From Pandoraea iniqua (GTDB lineage: Bacteria > Pseudomonadota > Gammaproteobacteria > Burkholderiales > Burkholderiaceae): a DNA stretch of 64,000 nucleotides. Below are positions 10,011 to 18,128 of the stretch, one piece after another (within the stretch, counting starts at the first letter, position 1; every line of letters starts with the position of its first letter). The notes under the pieces were generated by a model, which was not told the DNA's origin, made no database searches, and worked only from the letters and a program-made list of their open reading frames with translations. The stretch covers positions 434,001-498,000 of the forward strand of contig NZ_CABPSF010000003.1 in assembly GCF_902459685.1 (NCBI RefSeq), read 5' to 3'. The position numbers were made by a program, and so were the translations under genes.

Positions 10011-10817
10011 TCAGTACACCGTGTCATCCTCGCCGGCGGTTCGCCGGTGGCTGCGGCGGGCGCGCATCAGCACCACGATCGGTAGCGGCAACGCCACTGC
10101 CAGCAGCAACCAGAGCAACGCGTAGACGGCGCCTAGCCCGTCGTTTTGCAGGTTGACGTAAAGCTTGACCGGAATGCCTTGCGGAAAGTACGCGAAGATC
10201 ATCACGATGCCGAACTCGCCGATGACGCGCACCCACGCGATGACCAACCCCGTCGTGAGCCCGCCGCGAGCAAGTGGCAACGTCACGTGCCGGAACACAC
10301 GCCATGGCGTCGCACCCAGCGTGCTGGCGGCCATCGGCAGCACGGGCGGCACAGCTTCGAAGGCTGCGCGCGCCGCGAGGATGAAATATGGCAGTCCGCC
10401 GTAGACCTGCGAGAGCACAAAGGCCGGGGCATTGTTGCCGAGCAGAAGGCCGGCGCGCGACAGCAGCGAGCCAAAGGTGCCGACCGGGCCATAGGCAGAC
10501 GCGAGCAGAATGCCCATCGCGAGCGGTGGCGTCATCAGCGCCACGAGCACCAGCACTTCCGCCACACGTGCCATGCGCGAACGCGTGGTCGCCAGCCACA
10601 GTGCCACACGTGTGCCGAGCGCGACGACGATCGCCATCGACAGGCAAGACAGCCCGAGCGACACCGCAACGGCATCCCAGTCGCCGTAGGCCAACCGGAA
10701 ATGACGCCACGGCGTTTCCACCACCAGCGCGACAAACGGAATCGCCAGCAACATCCACGTGATGCCGTCGCCCAGACGTGCCACGGCGCGCGGCAGGCCA
10801 CGAATCCACTTCAACAC
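10011..10817 (-). CDS. molybdate/tungstate-type ABC transporter permease (ModB-like)
   Basis: A 268-residue inner-membrane permease with about six hydrophobic segments. The binding-protein-dependent permease EAA loop is visible as AASTLGATPWRVFRHVTLPLARGG. The order and style match ModB/CysT-type permeases. It starts 15 bp after the stop of a ModA/WtpA-like binding protein gene, so the two are co-transcribed from a promoter overlapping a ModE-like palindrome. No ATPase gene follows; the next gene is the unrelated esterase. The transport ATPase must therefore be encoded elsewhere, or this is a remnant of a full mod locus. Confidence 0.85.
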   Translation of the reverse strand: MLKWIRGLPRAVARLGDGITWMLLAIPFVALVVETPWRHFRLAYGDWDAVAVSLGLSCLSMAIVVALGTRVALWLATTRSRMARVAEVLVLVALMTPPLAMGILLASAYGPVGTFGSLLSRAGLLLGNNAPAFVLSQVYGGLPYFILAARAAFEAVPPVLPMAASTLGATPWRVFRHVTLPLARGGLTTGLVIAWVRVIGEFGIVMIFAYFPQGIPVKLYVNLQNDGLGAVYALLWLLLAVALPLPIVVLMRARRSHRRTAGEDDTVY

Positions 10818-10832
10818 GTATTGGCGCGCCGC

Positions 10833-11795
10833 TTAGTTGTGCAGCGGATACAGCGCGTCGCCCTTCGGCTTACCGTATCCATTCGCATCAAACAATTGCT
10901 GGCCTTGTGTCGACGTCATGAATGTGATGAATCGATCGGCGGCCTCGGGGTGCGGCGAGTTCTTCAGCTTGGCGGCGTAGAACACGAGCGGTTGCGGACG
11001 CACGGTCTTGGTCTTGCCATCGGCACCGGGCAAGGAGAAATCGACCGTGTCGTACCACGCCTTGGCAAATGCGGGGTTGCTCAGATTGATCTCGTCGGGC
11101 AGCGCAACGTAAGGCAGCTTGGCCGAGCGCGTAGCACTCTCGTAGCCCGAAGCGGCATCGACCTGCCCGGCTTCCAGCCGCGTGAGCAGACCGCCTTCGC
11201 CGAACACCTGCTGCGGATTACGGATATCGCCGAGCACCGATTGGGCAAGCCCCGGCTGGTCGTAATACTTCTGCGCAAGCATCATCGTGAACACGATGTT
11301 CTGCCCTTGCGGATCGGTGGCCGGGTCGGTCCGGCCGAAGCGCAGGCCCGGCGTCTGCAACACCTTCCACCAAGCCGGGTGCGCAGCGTCGCTGCCGGCA
11401 AGCCGCAACGCTTCACCGAAGCGGCCCTTCGGGTTGTACGCGATCACCATGCGCGTGCTGGCGACCGGCACCGCCTCGTCGATCAACCCGGCGTCCTTGA
11501 GAATCGCCATCGGACCGGGAGTGATCGAGACGAATACGTCGGCCGTCGAGCGGCCTGATGCCAGCAAACGGGCCAGCCCATAAGCGCCCTCACCCTGCCC
11601 CTGATACGTGACATGCTCGCGCTGCGCGAACGCCGGCCCCAAAGCCTTGTCCATCACGACACCCATCGACCCGGCGTAGGCGACACGGAACGTCTCGTCC
11701 GCCTTGGCCTGTGCGACAGCCAGCAGCGCCGCCGTGAGACACAAGGTATGCTTCATCGTCGCGACGACGCGCGCAGAAAACCACTTCTTCTTCAC
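10833..11795 (-). CDS. molybdate/tungstate-type substrate-binding protein (ModA/WtpA-like)
   Basis: A 320-residue periplasmic binding protein of the ModA/WtpA superfamily. After the leader (TLCLTAALLAVAQAKA-DE) come FRVAYAGSMGVVMDKALGPAF, the STADVFVSITPGPM ligand-site segment, and ASGYESATRSAKLPYVALP. I choose a GTG start at 11795 because GGAG sits eight bases upstream; an ATG 13 codons later would still leave a signal peptide. The gene is followed by a ModB-like permease gene. Oxyanion import (molybdate or tungstate) is supported both by family and by the ModE-like palindrome just upstream. Confidence 0.85.
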   Translation of the reverse strand: MKKKWFSARVVATMKHTLCLTAALLAVAQAKADETFRVAYAGSMGVVMDKALGPAFAQREHVTYQGQGEGAYGLARLLASGRSTADVFVSITPGPMAILKDAGLIDEAVPVASTRMVIAYNPKGRFGEALRLAGSDAAHPAWWKVLQTPGLRFGRTDPATDPQGQNIVFTMMLAQKYYDQPGLAQSVLGDIRNPQQVFGEGGLLTRLEAGQVDAASGYESATRSAKLPYVALPDEINLSNPAFAKAWYDTVDFSLPGADGKTKTVRPQPLVFYAAKLKNSPHPEAADRFITFMTSTQGQQLFDANGYGKPKGDALYPLHN

Positions 11796-11806
11796 AGCCG
11801 GAACTC

Positions 11807-11830
11807 CGTTATATAAGTTGTTATATAACG
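11807..11830. promoter_or_regulatory. ModE-like operator
   Basis: CGTTATATA, six bases, then TATATAACG: a perfect 9-6-9 inverted repeat. This closely resembles the inverted repeats bound by the molybdate sensor ModE in other proteobacteria. It lies 11 bp upstream of the GTG of the ModA-like gene, overlapping its likely promoter core, and 21 bp upstream of the divergent Cys-rich gene, so it could control both. No modE gene is in the window. Confidence 0.8.
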
Positions 11831-11851
11831 AATATCATATATTAGATTTTG

Positions 11852-12277
11852 ATGAGCGATCTACCCTACCTTGATTACACGGCGTTGCTGACACTCGCCG
11901 AATCGGCGGCGAACCTCCCGTCTGCGACCGCGCCTTGCTCGTGCACCCGGACCCCGCTCGATGGCTGGGCCAGCCTGCCTAACTCGCTGCCCGATGCTCA
12001 GTTGGAACCCATCGCGACGCTCATGGCGCCGAACGACACGCAGGAACCCACGTTCGCCGAGTTCCATCCCAACGGCACATCGTATTGGGCGGTGGACGCA
12101 CCGATCGCCCCGCGCTATTTCCCGTACAACCGAAGCCAAGTGTGCCGCTGCCGCGAGTGCGGCCGTCTGTACCTGCGCTATCAGGAAGGCGGCGGCTACT
12201 TTGTCGATCAGCGCGTGCGGCAGGTCAATCCTGCGTTGATGGCCGATGCCCTTATCGACGCCGACGACACGCATTGA
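11852..12277 (+). CDS. Cys-rich hypothetical protein divergent from molybdate genes
   Basis: A 141-residue soluble protein I do not recognise. It has an N-terminal CSC pair (C29, C31) and a CRCREC cluster (C98, C100, C103) followed by GRLYLRYQEGGGYFVDQRVR, which looks like half of a zinc-ribbon or metal-binding knuckle. There is no signal peptide. The ATG has a poor ribosome site; a TTG directly precedes it. It shares the ModE-like palindrome with the divergent ModA-like gene, so joint control by molybdate is likely. A role in molybdate/tungstate handling is only a guess from position. Confidence 0.7.
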   Translation: MSDLPYLDYTALLTLAESAANLPSATAPCSCTRTPLDGWASLPNSLPDAQLEPIATLMAPNDTQEPTFAEFHPNGTSYWAVDAPIAPRYFPYNRSQVCRCRECGRLYLRYQEGGGYFVDQRVRQVNPALMADALIDADDTH

Positions 12278-12341
12278 ATGCCACACGGGCGGCAAAACCC
12301 GGCGCACAATTGTTTCCATCGGTTTTCATTCGTTTTGATGT

Positions 12342-12373
12342 GTTTTCGTTTGTGAACGAGCGTGAACGAAAAC
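12342..12373. repeat. inverted TTCGTT/AACGAA repeats upstream of GT39 gene
   Basis: GTTTTCGTT (12342-12350) and AACGAAAAC (12365-12373) are exact 9-bp inverted arms. Further CGTTTT and AACGAAAG copies flank them (12331-12396). The pattern resembles operators of DeoR-type regulators such as GlpR, but no matching gene is nearby. The rest of 12278-12510 is AT-richer than the surroundings and shows no gene. Confidence 0.4.
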
Positions 12374-12510
12374 GGCACTTCTGCGGTAAACGAAAGCGCT
12401 AAAAGTCCAATTAGAACAAGGCGCTTCGCAACATTTATCATCCGAATCATCTAGTTCGGATTGCGACATAACTACACGAACAGGTTCTCGCGCGCGGAGT
12501 CCAAGCGCCC

Positions 12511-14133
12511 ATGCGAAAAACCCAAATCTCCGCTTCGGAACCCGTGTTCCCTTCGGCCTCGATGGCTGCCGGCTTTGCGTCGGGAGGCATCGCCGATCTG
12601 CCCTCACGCCCCCGGCCAATAGCCGCGCGCCCGAGCCGTATCCGACGATTCGCGGCGGCGGCCATACGATCACCCGCCGCATACGTCGCGATCTATGCCG
12701 TGATCTGGGCGCTGGTGAGCGCGATGCTCGATCCCACCGTGCCCTTCGACGCCGTCGAAGCGTTCAACTGGGCCCGCAATGCCGAATGGGGCACGCCCAA
12801 GAATCCGTGGCTCGTCGGTCTCTCGATGTGGCCGGCGCTGGGACTGGAAGGCAATGCGCTGAGTGTGTATTGGTACGCGTCGCATTTCGCGGGCGTCGCC
12901 ATCGGCATGCTCGGTGTCTGGCACCTTGCGCATCGGCTGTCAGGCAGCCGTCGTCTCGCATGGCTCGCGATGTTGACCCTGCATGTCTCGGGGGCCGTCA
13001 ACATCGATATCCTCCCGTACAACGACAACTTTCTGCTGGTCATGCTCTGGCCGTGGATGCTGTGGCTCTTCATTCGGGCGCTGTTCGACACACCTCGCCT
13101 CTGGCCGGCGTTTGCCATCGTCGCCGGTCTGGCGGCGATGACGAAATATTCGACGTTCGCGCTGCTCGGCACGATGTTCGTCGTCACGCTATGGACACCG
13201 CAGACACGCCGCCACTACCGGCATCCGGCTTTCCTGCTGGGCCTCGCAATCTTCGCCGCAATCGTTTTGCCGAATATCGTCTGGCTGGCGCAACACGACT
13301 TCGCGGCATTTCGCTGGGTCGACGATCAAATCAAACCGCGCCTGAACTCGCGTGCGCTATGCGGGGCGCTGAGCGCGTTTTATCCGCTGGCCGTACTTGC
13401 GCTGATCGTGCGTCTGACGGGCGGCCGCCTGACGTGGCCTTGGCGAGCGCCATACGATTCGCAGACCACGACGGGCCCCGCCTGCGCGCCCGTCGCGATC
13501 GCCGCGTGGGTATTGCTGCCGCCGTTGGTGCCGATCCTGCTCTACTTTACGTGGCACGAAGGCGGTCGCATCTCCGAATGGCTGCAACCGTTTGCCGTCC
13601 CCGCGCCCGCGCTGCTGGTCGCGTGCGTATGGCCCGGCACGAATACGCGCTTGTGGCGAACCACGCGCTGGTTGCCCGCGGCTGGCGTGCTGGTGCTCGC
13701 GGGCTACGCAATATTCCTGAGCGCCAATTTCCGGAATGCCGGGCAGAAATTCGTGGGATTGAAGACGGCAAGTCTCGCGTTGGAACAGCGCTGGCAGACG
13801 CGGTATCACACGCCGTTGCGCTACGTCGGTCATGACAATGTCGCCAAGTGGCTGACGTTCTATGCGCCGGGAAATCCGCACTTGCTGATGCGATGGTCGT
13901 CCGAACACCGGCCCAACATCTACACGAAGGACATCGACGACGCCGAGGTGCGCGCTAACGGCGCCATGCTGCTGGGGCACCCGGGGCGGCCGTGCCGCAA
14001 GGCCGGTTTCGGCAAGACGCTGATGCAATGGCCGGATCTGGAAATCGACGCGTACGAAACCGTCCCGTTCTCGTATCACGGCGGCGCAGAGCCTGTGACG
14101 ATGTGCGTTGCCTACATTGCGCCGCAGCGCTGA
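12511..14133 (+). CDS. GT39-family membrane glycosyltransferase (ArnT/PMT-like)
   Basis: A 540-residue polytopic protein. After a 50-residue Ala/Pro/Arg-rich cytoplasmic tail there are about ten hydrophobic segments and a soluble C-terminal region. The first periplasmic loop carries the acidic pair of the family (PFDAVEAFNW, D80 and E83), as in PMT_2/GT39 glycosyltransferases that use polyprenyl-phosphate sugars. Later loops hold YNDNFLLV and TKYSTFALLG. It would transfer a sugar to a lipid or envelope component in the periplasm. It is a single gene; GGAG lies 11 bases before the ATG. Donor and acceptor cannot be deduced. Confidence 0.8.
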   Translation: MRKTQISASEPVFPSASMAAGFASGGIADLPSRPRPIAARPSRIRRFAAAAIRSPAAYVAIYAVIWALVSAMLDPTVPFDAVEAFNWARNAEWGTPKNPWLVGLSMWPALGLEGNALSVYWYASHFAGVAIGMLGVWHLAHRLSGSRRLAWLAMLTLHVSGAVNIDILPYNDNFLLVMLWPWMLWLFIRALFDTPRLWPAFAIVAGLAAMTKYSTFALLGTMFVVTLWTPQTRRHYRHPAFLLGLAIFAAIVLPNIVWLAQHDFAAFRWVDDQIKPRLNSRALCGALSAFYPLAVLALIVRLTGGRLTWPWRAPYDSQTTTGPACAPVAIAAWVLLPPLVPILLYFTWHEGGRISEWLQPFAVPAPALLVACVWPGTNTRLWRTTRWLPAAGVLVLAGYAIFLSANFRNAGQKFVGLKTASLALEQRWQTRYHTPLRYVGHDNVAKWLTFYAPGNPHLLMRWSSEHRPNIYTKDIDDAEVRANGAMLLGHPGRPCRKAGFGKTLMQWPDLEIDAYETVPFSYHGGAEPVTMCVAYIAPQR

Positions 14134-14234
14134 ATATCTAAAGCACTATCGCTTCGTTGCCCGTGCGAGACCGGTATGGATAATCGGACGTCCACAGTCT
14201 CTCTTCATCGTCTCTTTTGATACGGGCAACGCAT

Positions 14235-15215
14235 ATGGCGCACTCCGGCAATCCGACTCGTCGACAATTTCTCACGCTGCTCGGCGCATGCGCTGCCGCC
14301 GGCACCGCGTCGTTTGCCCTGCCGGCACGCGCCGCGTTCGAAGCGGGCAAATTCCGTATCGGCTATCAGAAGGCCGCGAGCACGCTGGTACTTGCCAAGG
14401 CTAACGGTTCACTGGAAGCCAAACTGCGCCCGCTGGGGGTGCAAGTGACATGGGCCGAGTTTGCCGCCGGGCCGCAGTTGCTCGAAGGCCTGAACGTCGG
14501 CGCGATCGACTTCGGTTACGTGGGAGAAGCGCCGCCGGTGTTTGCACAGGCGGCCGGGGCGGATTTCGTCTACAGCGCCTATGAGATTCCGACGCCGTTG
14601 GCCGAAGGGGTCGTTGTCGCCAACACCTCGCCGATCAAGACGGTCGCCGATCTCAAGGGCCGCAAGGTCGCGTTCAACAAGGGGTCGGATGTTCATTGGT
14701 TCATCATCGCCCTGCTGCGCAAACATGGACTCGACTTCGGCGACATCGAGCCGGTCTATCTCGCGCCGGCCGACGCCCGCGCCGCGCTTGAGCGGGGCTC
14801 GGTCGACGCGTGGGCCATCTGGGACCCGTTCTTCTCCGCCGTGCTCGAACAAAGCCCCGTGCGCTTGCTGGCCAATGCCGAAGGGGCCGCCGATCACCAT
14901 CAGTTCTTCCTCAGCCAGCGGACCTTTGCCGAAAAGCGCGCCGATGTCATCAAGGCCACGCTCGACTCGTTAAGCGAAACCGGTCAGCAGATTCGAGGGG
15001 ATTACGCCGGGGCTGCCGCCAAGCTCGCCCCCATTCAGGGGCTGGACGCGAAGATCATCGAGAAGGGACTGCGGCACTACGCCCACATCTACAAGCCCGT
15101 CTCCAAACCGGTGCTGGAGGCGCAACAGCGCATCGCCGACACGTTCCTGCAACTCAAGCTCATCCCCCGCCCGATCCGTGTCGCGGACGCGACACTGCCG
15201 AACGCCATCGGCTAA
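14235..15215 (+). CDS. aliphatic sulfonate-type ABC substrate-binding protein (SsuA-like)
   Basis: A 326-residue protein with a clear twin-arginine leader (PTRRQFLTLLG) cleaved near ARA-AF. The mature protein has the SsuA pattern: FRIGYQKAASTLVLAKANGS, WAEFAAGPQLLEGLNVGAIDFGYVGEAPP, and DLKGRKVAFNKGSDVHWF. It is monocistronic, without monooxygenase, permease or ATPase genes nearby. The ATG at 14235 has only a weak ribosome site. Family membership is firm; the ligand (a sulfonate) is inferred. Confidence 0.88.
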   Translation: MAHSGNPTRRQFLTLLGACAAAGTASFALPARAAFEAGKFRIGYQKAASTLVLAKANGSLEAKLRPLGVQVTWAEFAAGPQLLEGLNVGAIDFGYVGEAPPVFAQAAGADFVYSAYEIPTPLAEGVVVANTSPIKTVADLKGRKVAFNKGSDVHWFIIALLRKHGLDFGDIEPVYLAPADARAALERGSVDAWAIWDPFFSAVLEQSPVRLLANAEGAADHHQFFLSQRTFAEKRADVIKATLDSLSETGQQIRGDYAGAAAKLAPIQGLDAKIIEKGLRHYAHIYKPVSKPVLEAQQRIADTFLQLKLIPRPIRVADATLPNAIG

Positions 15216-15273
15216 CACGCCACGATAAAACGGCTTTCCGCTTGGCAAAGCCGGTGCGAGTGTGACAGAATTC

Positions 15274-15302
15274 GCAACTCAGTTGCATTGCAATTGAGTT
15301 GC
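15274..15302. promoter_or_regulatory. 29-bp near-perfect palindrome, candidate metal-regulator operator
   Basis: GCAACTCAGTTGCA and TGCAATTGAGTTGC are near-exact inverted arms around a central T/A. It lies about 75 bp upstream of a DUF2946-like gene and a TonB-receptor gene. Such pairs are usually controlled by Fur-family metal sensors (Fur or Zur); which one binds here is not established by sequence. Confidence 0.6.
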
Positions 15303-15375
15303 ATTATCTCGTGCATCCCTTTTGGGCAGCACCTTTCTGTCACCGTCTTCGTTTTCGATTGCGCGCTCCGGCCCC

Positions 15376-15768
15376 ATGTATCGCCGCTGGCTTCCCCTAT
15401 GGCTTGTCGTTTGCCTGCTCGTCTCGCAGGCCGCGCTCGCACGCCATATCGTCGCGCACACGGCCGTGGCGCTGGGCATCAGCGCAGCGCGCGCTCAGCT
15501 AGACAATGCGCTCGACGGTGCATTCGAAACCAGCGTCGATACGCCACGCACCGATCAGCACGCCAGCCAGCACGACGATGGTGTCTGTGAGGAGTGTCTT
15601 GCACTCATCGCCGTCGATGTTGCGCTGACCAGCCTTCCTGTCATCGCGCAGATTGCCGCGGTGCGCGAGTGGCACTACCCGCCAGCGCCGCCCGTGCGCG
15701 TGCGTTCGATCTCTCCGGGTCCCACCCGTAACCGCGACCCGCCCGCCTTCTCAGTGTTGTTCGCCTGA
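15376..15768 (+). CDS. DUF2946-like small exported protein
   Basis: A 130-residue protein with a signal or anchor segment (WLPLWLVVCLLVSQAALA), a histidine-containing stretch (RHIVAHTA), and a central HASQHDDGVCEECLAL motif with a CxxC, typical of DUF2946-like proteins found beside metal-uptake TonB receptors. The C-terminus ends PPAFSVLFA. I choose the ATG giving MYRRWLPLW because it starts directly before the signal segment. It lies 87 bp upstream of a TonB-dependent receptor gene, probably in one transcript controlled from the palindrome at 15274-15302. A periplasmic metal-binding role is inferred. Confidence 0.7.
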   Translation: MYRRWLPLWLVVCLLVSQAALARHIVAHTAVALGISAARAQLDNALDGAFETSVDTPRTDQHASQHDDGVCEECLALIAVDVALTSLPVIAQIAAVREWHYPPAPPVRVRSISPGPTRNRDPPAFSVLFA

Positions 15769-15855
15769 ACCATAAGATTCGCCGTCGTCGATAACGCTTC
15801 GGTAGCCCGCGTTCGACCGCACGGCGTCCACACGTCACGCACACTGAGGATCGGC

Positions 15856-18057
15856 ATGTCTGCCAACTCCGGAACCAGCTTCAGAAGCGCGCGGTTCGCC
15901 GCGCTCACTCGCCACGCCATTGCTGCCGCAGCAGCCTCGGCCTTCGTCGTCAACGTTCACGCGCAAAGCACACCAGCGCCCGCCGGTAGCGATGCAGCCA
16001 CGAACGATCCCAACGTCTCGCTGTCCGGCACCACGATTTCGGCCAAGCGTCTCGATGCCGCGCGCAATGCGCTTTCGCCCGACACTGGCAGCTCGGTCTA
16101 TAACTTCGACCGCACCGATATCGAGACGCTGCCGCTGGGCGCCAACACGCCGCTCAATCAGGTCTTGCTGCAAGCGCCCGGCGTGGTGCAAGACTCGTAC
16201 GGGCAACTGCACGTGCGTGGCGATCACGCTAACTTGCAGTACCGGATCGACGGCGTGATCATTCCCGAGGCCATCAGCGGCTTCGGTCAGGCGATCGATG
16301 CGCGGATTGCCTCGCAAATCAACCTGATTACGGGGGCGTTGCCGGCCCAGTTCGGCTATCGCACGGCCGGCATCGTCGACATCCACACGAAGGGCTCGCC
16401 GGGCGAGGCGGCCGACAGCGGCGAGCCGCCCAAAGCCTTTGGCGGGGAAGTCGGCGTCGTCTTCGGCAGCCACGCCGACCGTGAGGTCAACACGCAGTTG
16501 TACGGCACGAAGGGCGCGCTGTCGTATTACTTCAGCGCGCGCGTGTCGGCCAACGATCTCGGTATCGAGAACCCGACCGGCGATCGCAACGCCATTCACG
16601 ATCACACGAACCAGACCAACGCGTTCGGCATGATGTCGTATCTGCTCAACGCCGATAACCGCGTGTCGTTCATGTTCGGCACGGCCAACAACCGCTTCCA
16701 GATTCCCAACCTGCCGGGCGTCGCACCGTCGTACACGCTCGACAGTGGTGTGATCCCCGACTCGGCCAGCCTGAACGCTCATCAGCAAGAACGTAACGAC
16801 TTTCAGGTGTTGTCGTGGCAGAGCCATCTGTCGCCGCAGCTCGACACACAGATTTCGTTGTTCCACCGCACAACCCGCGTCGACTACACGCCCGACCCGC
16901 TCGGCGATCTGGTCTACAACGGCGTCGCGTCCGACATCAGCCGGCGCAATGAAGCGTACGGCGTGCAGGCCGACAGCAGCTACAAGCTCAACGACCGCCA
17001 TACGCTGCGCTTCGGCTTGTTCGTGCAACAGGAGCAGTTCAGCGTGAACAATACGTCGAGCGTGTTCCCGGCGGTGGACGGCCAGCAATCGAGCGGCACG
17101 CCCTTCACCATCGTGGACAACGCGAGCGATCGCGGCACCACGTACGGGCTCTATCTGCAAGACGAGTGGAAGGCCACCGAGCGCCTGACGATCAACTACG
17201 GCGCCCGCTACGACCACGTCAACACGGTGACCGACGAGGGGCAGCTCTCGCCGCGTCTGGGCCTCACGTACGACTTGTCGAGCCGCACCCGGGTGCACGC
17301 CGGTTATGCGCGCTACTTCACGCCGCCGGCCACCGAGAAGATCGATACGACCTCAGTCGCCAAATTCCTGAATACGACCAACGCGCTGCCGTCTGATGCC
17401 AACACAGCCGTCAAGGCGGAGCGTTCGGACTATTTCGATCTGGGGATTTCGCATCAGTTGACGTCGTCGATCACCGTGGGGCTCGATGCTTACTACCGGC
17501 ACGTGCGCCATCTTCAGGACGAAGGGCAGTTCGGCAATGCGCTGATCTATTCGACATTCAATTACGACAAGGGGCGCGTGTACGGACTGGAAGGCACGGT
17601 CAACTTCCGTCAGGGCAACGTGGGGGCGTATCTGAATGTGTCGGTGTCGCGCGCGATGGGTGAAGGCATTGAGACAGGGCAATTCAACTTCGACGCCGAC
17701 GAACTCGCCTACATCAACAGCCACTGGGTGCATCTGGATCACGACCAGCAACTGACGGCGTCAGCCGGTGCGTCGTACCAATGGGGCAAGACCCTGTTGT
17801 CGACCGATGTTCTGTTCGGCTCGGGCCTGCGTAGCGGCTTTGCCAACACGGGGCACCTGCCGGCGTATTTTCAGGTCAACCTTGGCGTGGGCCAGAAGAT
17901 CGACCTGCCCGGTCTGGGCTGGTTCGACGCGAAGTTCTCGGTCATCAACCTGTTCGATCGTGTGTATGAGCTGCGCGACGGCACGGGAATCGGCGTAGGC
18001 GCGCCGCAGTTCGGGCCGCGCCGCACGTTCTATCTCGCAATGTCGAAGCCGTTCTGA
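15856..18057 (+). CDS. TonB-dependent outer-membrane receptor
   Basis: A 733-residue outer-membrane receptor. A signal peptide (ends near VNVHA-QS) is followed by the plug domain (LGANTPLNQVLLQAPGVVQDS, then LHVRGDHANLQYRIDGV) and a beta-barrel ending in the expected terminal phenylalanine (YLAMSKPF). The barrel closes with the usual NLFDRVYELRDG segment. It imports a metal chelate or other scarce ligand using TonB energy. The neighbouring DUF2946-like gene and the upstream palindrome suggest a metal such as zinc or copper; that is inference. Confidence 0.92.
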   Translation: MSANSGTSFRSARFAALTRHAIAAAAASAFVVNVHAQSTPAPAGSDAATNDPNVSLSGTTISAKRLDAARNALSPDTGSSVYNFDRTDIETLPLGANTPLNQVLLQAPGVVQDSYGQLHVRGDHANLQYRIDGVIIPEAISGFGQAIDARIASQINLITGALPAQFGYRTAGIVDIHTKGSPGEAADSGEPPKAFGGEVGVVFGSHADREVNTQLYGTKGALSYYFSARVSANDLGIENPTGDRNAIHDHTNQTNAFGMMSYLLNADNRVSFMFGTANNRFQIPNLPGVAPSYTLDSGVIPDSASLNAHQQERNDFQVLSWQSHLSPQLDTQISLFHRTTRVDYTPDPLGDLVYNGVASDISRRNEAYGVQADSSYKLNDRHTLRFGLFVQQEQFSVNNTSSVFPAVDGQQSSGTPFTIVDNASDRGTTYGLYLQDEWKATERLTINYGARYDHVNTVTDEGQLSPRLGLTYDLSSRTRVHAGYARYFTPPATEKIDTTSVAKFLNTTNALPSDANTAVKAERSDYFDLGISHQLTSSITVGLDAYYRHVRHLQDEGQFGNALIYSTFNYDKGRVYGLEGTVNFRQGNVGAYLNVSVSRAMGEGIETGQFNFDADELAYINSHWVHLDHDQQLTASAGASYQWGKTLLSTDVLFGSGLRSGFANTGHLPAYFQVNLGVGQKIDLPGLGWFDAKFSVINLFDRVYELRDGTGIGVGAPQFGPRRTFYLAMSKPF

Positions 18058-18063
18058 GTGTGA

Positions 18064-18111
18064 CGCCGCCGCTGTCGCTGGCGCTTTTCGTGAGCGGGCG
18101 ACACGGCGGCG
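18064..18111. terminator. large hairpin between convergent genes
   Basis: CGCCGCCGCTGTCGC pairs with GCGACACGGCGGCG with one bulged base. It sits between the TonB receptor on the plus strand and the lipoprotein gene on the minus strand. It lacks a clear T tract on either side, so termination efficiency is uncertain. Confidence 0.55.
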
Positions 18112-18128
18112 GATGTCGTCGGGCGAGG

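Noticed and set aside
10146-11558. 470-codon plus-strand open frame across the ModB/ModA-like genes
   Set aside because: Antisense to two genes with clear family motifs; the translation is Arg/His/Gln-rich and has no domain.
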